From the NCBI RefSeq assembly GCF_000612845.1, contig NZ_CCAT010000065.1, forward strand, positions 1 through 64,000: a stretch of 64,000 nt of DNA, given 5' to 3'. Source of the DNA: Clostridium ihumii AP5 (lineage in GTDB: Bacteria; Bacillota; Clostridia; Clostridiales; Clostridiaceae). Position numbers and translations under genes: made by a program. The notes under the pieces are model-generated. The model was not told the DNA's origin. It made no database searches and was given only the letters and a program-made list of their open reading frames with translations. This document shows positions 59,622 to 64,000 of the stretch, piece by piece. Position 1 is the first letter of the stretch. Every line of letters begins with the position of its first letter.

Positions 59622-61386
59622 CACTATACCACCTGCTCTGATTTTCATACATATTTCTATATAAACTTTCTTTTGACATCAATTCTTCATGACTTCCAAA
59701 TTCAACATTAGTTCCATCTTTAATTACTATAATTTTATCTGCAAGTTTAGCAGCTCCTAGTCTATGAGTTATTATTATTGCAGGATTTTCACTTAATATT
59801 TTAATAAAATCCTTATATATAATAGTTTCAGTTACAGGATCTAATGCAGCTGTTGGCTCGTCCAATATATAAAAACTTCCTTTTTCACATAAGGAGCGAA
59901 TCATAGCTAATTTTTGCCACTGTCCTATTGACATATCTGTATTCTTATTTGTAAGTCTTCCTAATTCGGTATCTAAACCTTCATCAAACCTTTTCTTGTC
60001 TATATTAAAGTTTACAGAATTAAAATACTCGTATAAAATCTTTTCTGATACTTTATCATTATCACCAAAAAGTATATTATCTCTTATGCTAATTTCATAT
60101 TTAGCATAATCTTGAAATACTACTGCAAATAACGATGTTACATTTTTTATTTTCTTTAACTCTATACCATTTATAAGAATTTCTCCTTCGTAATTATCAT
60201 AAAGTTTTAATAAAAGTTTAGTTATTGTAGATTTTCCTGCTCCATTTTCTCCTACAATAGCATAATTTTCATTATTCCCTAGTTTTAAATTTAGATTTTT
60301 AAGAGTATTCTCACTATTTCCCGGATATTTAAAATTTACATTTTTAAATTCAATAGTTTTAATTCTATCAAAATAATTATTAGAAAAAGATTTACAAGTT
60401 ATTTCTTCTAGATTATAAAAGTTTAAATAATCATTCATATACAAATTGCTATTAGTAAGTTTATATACAATACCTGAAAGTTGCCAAGCTATGCTATTAG
60501 ATATTTCCATAAGTTGTGCAACCATAGATGTAAATAACCCTATTGTTATAACTTTATTAATGGTTAAATTCATAAGAAGAAAAATTATAATAAATAATAT
60601 AGATGTAATAATAAAACTAGTAATTTTCACCTTCATATAAAATTTAATCTTAAATTTTAAAAACATAGATATCATAGTATTATAAGTATCCTTACATTTT
60701 TTTGAAAACCATTCAGTGTAATTAAATATTTTTCTTTCTTCTGCATATTCTTTTGATGTAAGAATCTCTTCGTAACTTCCAATTTTTCTCTCAATTTTTT
60801 CTATATCTACATACCCACTATAATCATTTTTCCCTGATTTTATAGATACAATGATAACAGGAATAAAACATATAAATACTATTACAGCAATTGTTTTAGA
60901 AAATTTCCATATTATTAAAACAACTGAAAAAATCTTTATGGTAATTTCCATAAGATCAAAAAAACTTACAAATCCTACATTTATCTTATCTGGAATTCCT
61001 TTTGAAGTTCTATAAATCAAATCCCAAACTTCTTTATTTTCTATAAGTTCATATTTAAGCTTTGCCTTTTTTTCAACTATTTTAAGTTTTAATGCCTTTA
61101 ATAAGTTGATTTTTATTTTATTAGAAATGACTTCATTAAAACTTATGCTTAAGTATTTTATAAAAGTCAATATTGTAATCCATAGAAAAGATGATAGTAA
61201 TAACTTATAATTTGATACACCTTCATATAAATTAAGTACATTATCAATAAACTTTGAGTACGCTACCACATAAAATGCTGGAATAAATGCAATTATCATT
61301 CTCATAAAAACATATATTAAACAATATAATCTATTAATTTTAAAATTAATCTTAATAATTTCCCATTGATTTTTAATATACCCCAA
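59599..61386 (-). CDS. ABC exporter, fused permease/ATPase (subunit A)
   Basis: 595 aa. Six membrane helices (about 18-300) then an ATPase domain: Walker A GENGAGKST, signature MSIGQWQKLAMIRS, Walker B FYILDEPTAALD and switch histidine IITHR. Both subunits share the SIGQWQ variant signature, so neither site is obviously degenerate. TTG start after a run of eight G, which is an unusually G-rich ribosome binding site. First gene of the exporter operon. Confidence 0.92.
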   Translation of the reverse strand: MGYIKNQWEIIKINFKINRLYCLIYVFMRMIIAFIPAFYVVAYSKFIDNVLNLYEGVSNYKLLLSSFLWITILTFIKYLSISFNEVISNKIKINLLKALKLKIVEKKAKLKYELIENKEVWDLIYRTSKGIPDKINVGFVSFFDLMEITIKIFSVVLIIWKFSKTIAVIVFICFIPVIIVSIKSGKNDYSGYVDIEKIERKIGSYEEILTSKEYAEERKIFNYTEWFSKKCKDTYNTMISMFLKFKIKFYMKVKITSFIITSILFIIIFLLMNLTINKVITIGLFTSMVAQLMEISNSIAWQLSGIVYKLTNSNLYMNDYLNFYNLEEITCKSFSNNYFDRIKTIEFKNVNFKYPGNSENTLKNLNLKLGNNENYAIVGENGAGKSTITKLLLKLYDNYEGEILINGIELKKIKNVTSLFAVVFQDYAKYEISIRDNILFGDNDKVSEKILYEYFNSVNFNIDKKRFDEGLDTELGRLTNKNTDMSIGQWQKLAMIRSLCEKGSFYILDEPTAALDPVTETIIYKDFIKILSENPAIIITHRLGAAKLADKIIVIKDGTNVEFGSHEELMSKESLYRNMYENQSRWYSDEKSECI

Positions 61387-61541
61387 AATTATCCCCCCCC
61401 TTAAACATTCCTAATAAATCAATAAAATTATATCATATACGTTTATTTATTTTCATTATTTTGTATTTTTATGTTTTATTTTACAATTAGTTAATATTTA
61501 ACTATGCCCTCTTATTTAAATAGTTAAATTTTCTATAAACA

Positions 61542-61584
61542 AAAAAATACCACAAAATTCTTTATAAATATTGCGGTATTTTTT
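61542..61584 (-). terminator. Terminator of the sigma/anti-sigma operon
   Basis: AAAAAATACCACAA (61542-61555) pairs with TTGCGGTATTTTTT (61571-61584) with one mismatch, T-rich on the minus strand, just beyond the stop at 61600. Confidence 0.75.
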
Positions 61585-61599
61585 ATTCATAATATATTT

Positions 61600-62352
61600 C
61601 TATTTACTATCAATAACTTGATGAGCCATTTCAACTAATTCATCTTGTGATATTTCGGAGTCAATAGCTGTAAATCCATATCTAATCCCATTTTCTTTCC
61701 AACTCAATCCTTGAACCTTAGAAATTCTCACATCATCAGATCCAAAGCTAAAAACATATTTTCCAGATAATTTGTCTTGTTTATCTTCTTCTGTCATCTC
61801 ATAATCTCCTGGAACAACTTTATTATCATAAGAATTATAATATAATTCTACATTTTTATACGTATCAACAGCTTGTTTTTTTTCTGTTTCTTCATCTATT
61901 TCTTTATTTTCCATATAAAAACCTATTTTATCATCACCTTTTTCATAATCAAAATCAAGAGATTTAGTTTTCATTATAGAATTTCCTTGTTCATCTTTAC
62001 CTTCATTATTTACAACATACCCACCTGTAAATACATACCCATTTTCAAACTTTTCAACTAATTTAGGATTAAATCCAAAATCATTATTTATTTTTTCTGC
62101 TGTAGGCATTTTAGTATATGTTGGTATATTACTTGAACTTGAATTTATAGATATTACTTTTCCTCCTGCAAATGCAGTTGTTCCTAATATCATAGTAGCT
62201 ACTAACGCAACCGTAATTTTGCTTTTTATCATTTTACCTTTCATTATACCCTGCTCCCTTTCATCTGGTAAGCTATTTAATGTCATACTTACCTTACTTT
62301 TAAAATTCTTAGGTGTATTTGGAAAGGCATCATTCCAATTATAATTATTCAT
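61600..62352 (-). CDS. Putative anti-sigma factor, single-pass membrane protein
   Basis: 250 aa. A short cytoplasmic N-terminal region (1-43, with the start MNNYNWNDAFPNTPKNFKSK) is followed by one membrane helix (about 45-62) and an extracellular domain with DUF4367/DUF4179-like features. It overlaps the sigma-factor gene by 8 bases. In such pairs the N-terminus holds the sigma factor inactive until an envelope signal triggers release. No classic zinc HxxxCxxC motif is present. Confidence 0.85.
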   Translation of the reverse strand: MNNYNWNDAFPNTPKNFKSKVSMTLNSLPDEREQGIMKGKMIKSKITVALVATMILGTTAFAGGKVISINSSSSNIPTYTKMPTAEKINNDFGFNPKLVEKFENGYVFTGGYVVNNEGKDEQGNSIMKTKSLDFDYEKGDDKIGFYMENKEIDEETEKKQAVDTYKNVELYYNSYDNKVVPGDYEMTEEDKQDKLSGKYVFSFGSDDVRISKVQGLSWKENGIRYGFTAIDSEISQDELVEMAHQVIDSK

Positions 62353-62827
62353 AGATTTCCTCCATGTATTCTAATTTTATTTTTAACAATTTTCGCCCTT
62401 TTGCTAATCTACTTTTTACAGTTCCTTCAGGTATCTTCAAAATTTTTTTAATTTCCTTTATAGAGTACCCTTCTACATAATAAAGAACAATTGTAATCCT
62501 AATGCGTTCTGGTAATTTTTGAATTGCAAAATACAATTCACTATATTCATCTTTATTATTATCAGAAGCAATATCAAAACATTCTTCATAAGATAATGTT
62601 TTCAATTCTTTGCGTTTCAAACTATAACATTCATTTATCAATATCCTAATTAGCCATGTTTTAAAATATTCTTCTTCTTTTAATGTTTTCAATTTATTAT
62701 AAGCCTTTAGGATTGCTTCTTGAACTGCATCTTCACAATCTTTATCATTACTAAGAATTGATTTAGATACATTATACAAAGTAGATTCAGTCTCAAGAAC
62801 TTTTTCTTTAAATGTTTCTTTATTCAA
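62345..62827 (-). CDS. ECF-type RNA polymerase sigma factor
   Basis: About 160 aa. Region 2 includes DCEDAVQEAILKAYNKL (about 32-48) and TWLIRILINECYSL; region 4 is LPERIRITIVLYYVEGYSIK followed by IPEGTVKSRLAKGRKLLK. It resembles SigV-type ECF factors that answer cell-envelope stress. The TTG start at 62827 follows AAAGGTAGG; an earlier TTG at 62851 lacks a site. A GTAGCGCTAC palindrome lies in the 5' region at 62855-62864. Operon with its anti-sigma gene. Confidence 0.92.
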   Translation of the reverse strand: MNKETFKEKVLETESTLYNVSKSILSNDKDCEDAVQEAILKAYNKLKTLKEEEYFKTWLIRILINECYSLKRKELKTLSYEECFDIASDNNKDEYSELYFAIQKLPERIRITIVLYYVEGYSIKEIKKILKIPEGTVKSRLAKGRKLLKIKLEYMEEIYE

Positions 62828-62854
62828 TTGACTTCCTACCTTTCCTTGCAAATT

Positions 62855-62864
62855 GTAGCGCTAC
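62855..62864. promoter_or_regulatory. GTAGCGCTAC palindrome upstream of the ECF gene
   Basis: A perfect 10-bp palindrome 28-37 bases before the sigma-factor start, in a region otherwise AT-rich. It may be an operator or part of the promoter. Unproven. Confidence 0.4.
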
Positions 62865-62914
62865 TTTTTTGCTTTACACTTATTAGACGCATATATTTAA
62901 TAAAAGGTTCATTT

Positions 62915-62969
62915 TAAATTATAAGAAATACCATATTATTTTTAAATAATATGGTATTTCTTATAATTT
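62915..62969. terminator. Long perfect stem-loop
   Basis: Bases 62915-62940 are the exact reverse complement of 62944-62969, giving 26 bp around a three-base loop. It lies between the ECF operon and the 297-aa gene and is T-rich on both sides. A bidirectional terminator is most likely; its length is unusual. Confidence 0.75.
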
Positions 62970-63038
62970 ATTATTTTTCATTATTTTATTATACATTATA
63001 GCCGAAACTACTTAAGTATATTATACATAAAATTAATC

Positions 63039-63932
63039 TTATATATCATTTAAATCTCTATCAAAGTAGTTGTTTTCAATTAAAATTTTTATACCTTTTA
63101 TTCTATCATTTATTGTTACAGGTCCAAAAATTATTTTTTCTTCATAGAAATAAGCTACTCCAATTAAATAATCTATAATCAAATCTTCCATTGACTTAAA
63201 TTCTTTTTTAATAAGATTATATATATTAGCTTTAAATTCTTCAAACTCTTCTATAGTTATTAAATCACAAGTTAATGCTTCTCTTAATAATAAGACTGCC
63301 CTTTGAAGATTAAAAGCTGTTTGATGCTTTGAACTTCTTTTGTTTTTAAGATTTTCAAACTTTAAATTTTCTTTTTCTAACATTTTTACAAACCACTTAT
63401 TGTTATTTATATCAAATTCCACATCTGAAAAATTATTTTCATCTATTAATTGATTTAATGTTTCATAAAGTTCATTTTTAGTTTGAATATTCCAACTAGC
63501 ACCAAGTGATGCAAGAACCATTTTCTTTTCTTCTTTACTTTCATAATCTCTTACTTCTAAACAGTTAATAAATCCTTTTTTACCTTTTTCATTTTTGTTG
63601 TGTTTATCCACAGTTGCTTCACTAATTGAAAATAATGCTCCCACTTTAACTATAAATTGAGAAATTTCATCTGTACATTTAAAGTGAATATTTTTATTAA
63701 TAGCTTTCTCAAATGAAATTGTACTTGATTTCCAAATAAATGGCACAGCAAAAAAAGCCACCCATTTTACAACATTTACAACAACACTAACTAAAAAAGG
63801 TAATATTAAAAGATTAATAATTTTAGCATCTACAAAGTTTATCATAAAACCTTTTAAATACACTAAAACACCTACAATTATAATAGACAATATCGTTGTA
63901 TGTATATGTTTTTTCAATGTTTTTCCATACAT
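63039..63932 (-). CDS. DUF1266-like membrane protein
   Basis: 297 aa. Two or three hydrophobic segments (about 10-28, 35-52 and 54-70) are followed by a large cytosolic domain. ASLGASWNIQTKNELYETLN and FNLQRAVLLLREALTCDLIT, then LIIDYLIGVAYFYEE resemble the DUF1266 pattern (W-I-x-x-x-E-L-x-x-x-L, then hydrophobic helices). Family assignment is moderate. GAGGGGGAC precedes the ATG. Function unknown. The gene lies near the window end but is complete. Confidence 0.65.
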   Translation of the reverse strand: MYGKTLKKHIHTTILSIIIVGVLVYLKGFMINFVDAKIINLLILPFLVSVVVNVVKWVAFFAVPFIWKSSTISFEKAINKNIHFKCTDEISQFIVKVGALFSISEATVDKHNKNEKGKKGFINCLEVRDYESKEEKKMVLASLGASWNIQTKNELYETLNQLIDENNFSDVEFDINNNKWFVKMLEKENLKFENLKNKRSSKHQTAFNLQRAVLLLREALTCDLITIEEFEEFKANIYNLIKKEFKSMEDLIIDYLIGVAYFYEEKIIFGPVTINDRIKGIKILIENNYFDRDLNDI

Positions 63933-64000
63933 ATTTAAGTCCCCCTCATATCAATTTATACATTAAATAATGATTATATAATATAATCTAATTAATATAT

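Overview
The window is low-GC, AT-rich Firmicutes DNA, most likely from a Clostridium sensu stricto chromosome. The signs are strong GGAGG-type ribosome binding sites, frequent TTG and GTG starts, a C. symbiosum-type glutamate dehydrogenase, a CotF-type spore coat gene and CWB2 cell-wall repeats. I cannot name the species. No tRNA, rRNA, CRISPR array, prophage or conjugative module was seen.

Layout. 1-19.2 kb looks like ordinary chromosome with housekeeping genes and long AT-rich spacers: gdhA, an RpiR regulator, a pseudouridine synthase and mnmM pair, an Fe-alcohol dehydrogenase, a nucleoside phosphorylase, recQ, a solitary divergent gap, a flavodoxin-like reductase, a glucosaminidase, thioredoxin, a glyoxalase-fold protein, a coat-protein pair and a DUF2975/HTH pair. 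Several genes too short for ordinary gene calling are added here (6961-7125, 15836-16015, 16728-16898), with a candidate small RNA at about 16093-16236.

19.2-54.6 kb is an accessory archipelago, almost all on the minus strand. It holds 17 intact GNAT acetyltransferases and one GNAT pseudogene, mixed with NUDIX, SAM-methyltransferase, HAD, HD, MazG, ASCH, peptidase-E-like, adenosine-deaminase-like, nucleosidase, ANT(6)-like and APH-like genes and three unrelated HExxH zincins. Most are single-gene modules with their own ribosome binding site and short gaps. This suggests gene-by-gene accretion of small-molecule-modifying enzymes rather than one pathway. A CWB2/metallo-beta-lactamase surface protein lies at the left edge. 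A REP-associated tyrosine transposase (RAYT, 41714-42667) sits inside it, flanked by five copies of its presumed cognate repeat. Gene debris (an RsgA tail, a nonsense-interrupted glycosyltransferase, a decayed GNAT paralogue) shows active turnover.

55.8-57.1 kb is a compact arsenic module: ArsR, with a 12-6-12 operator palindrome, followed by an ArsM arsenite methyltransferase. ArsM has an in-frame UGA where family members carry the third arsenic-binding cysteine. The reading frame continues with a normal ArsM C-terminus for 59 codons to a TAG just before a terminator. This is best read as a selenocysteine-containing ArsM and is the most interesting single observation in the window.

57.5-63.9 kb carries a YloV C-terminal-like orphan, a heterodimeric ABC exporter with unusual SIGQ signatures, an ECF sigma/anti-sigma pair and a DUF1266-like membrane protein. 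Several families of dispersed intergenic repeats (the CCCTATATAGG core, a 52-bp repeat, an AGCTCG-stem element and palindromic islands) are spread across the window.
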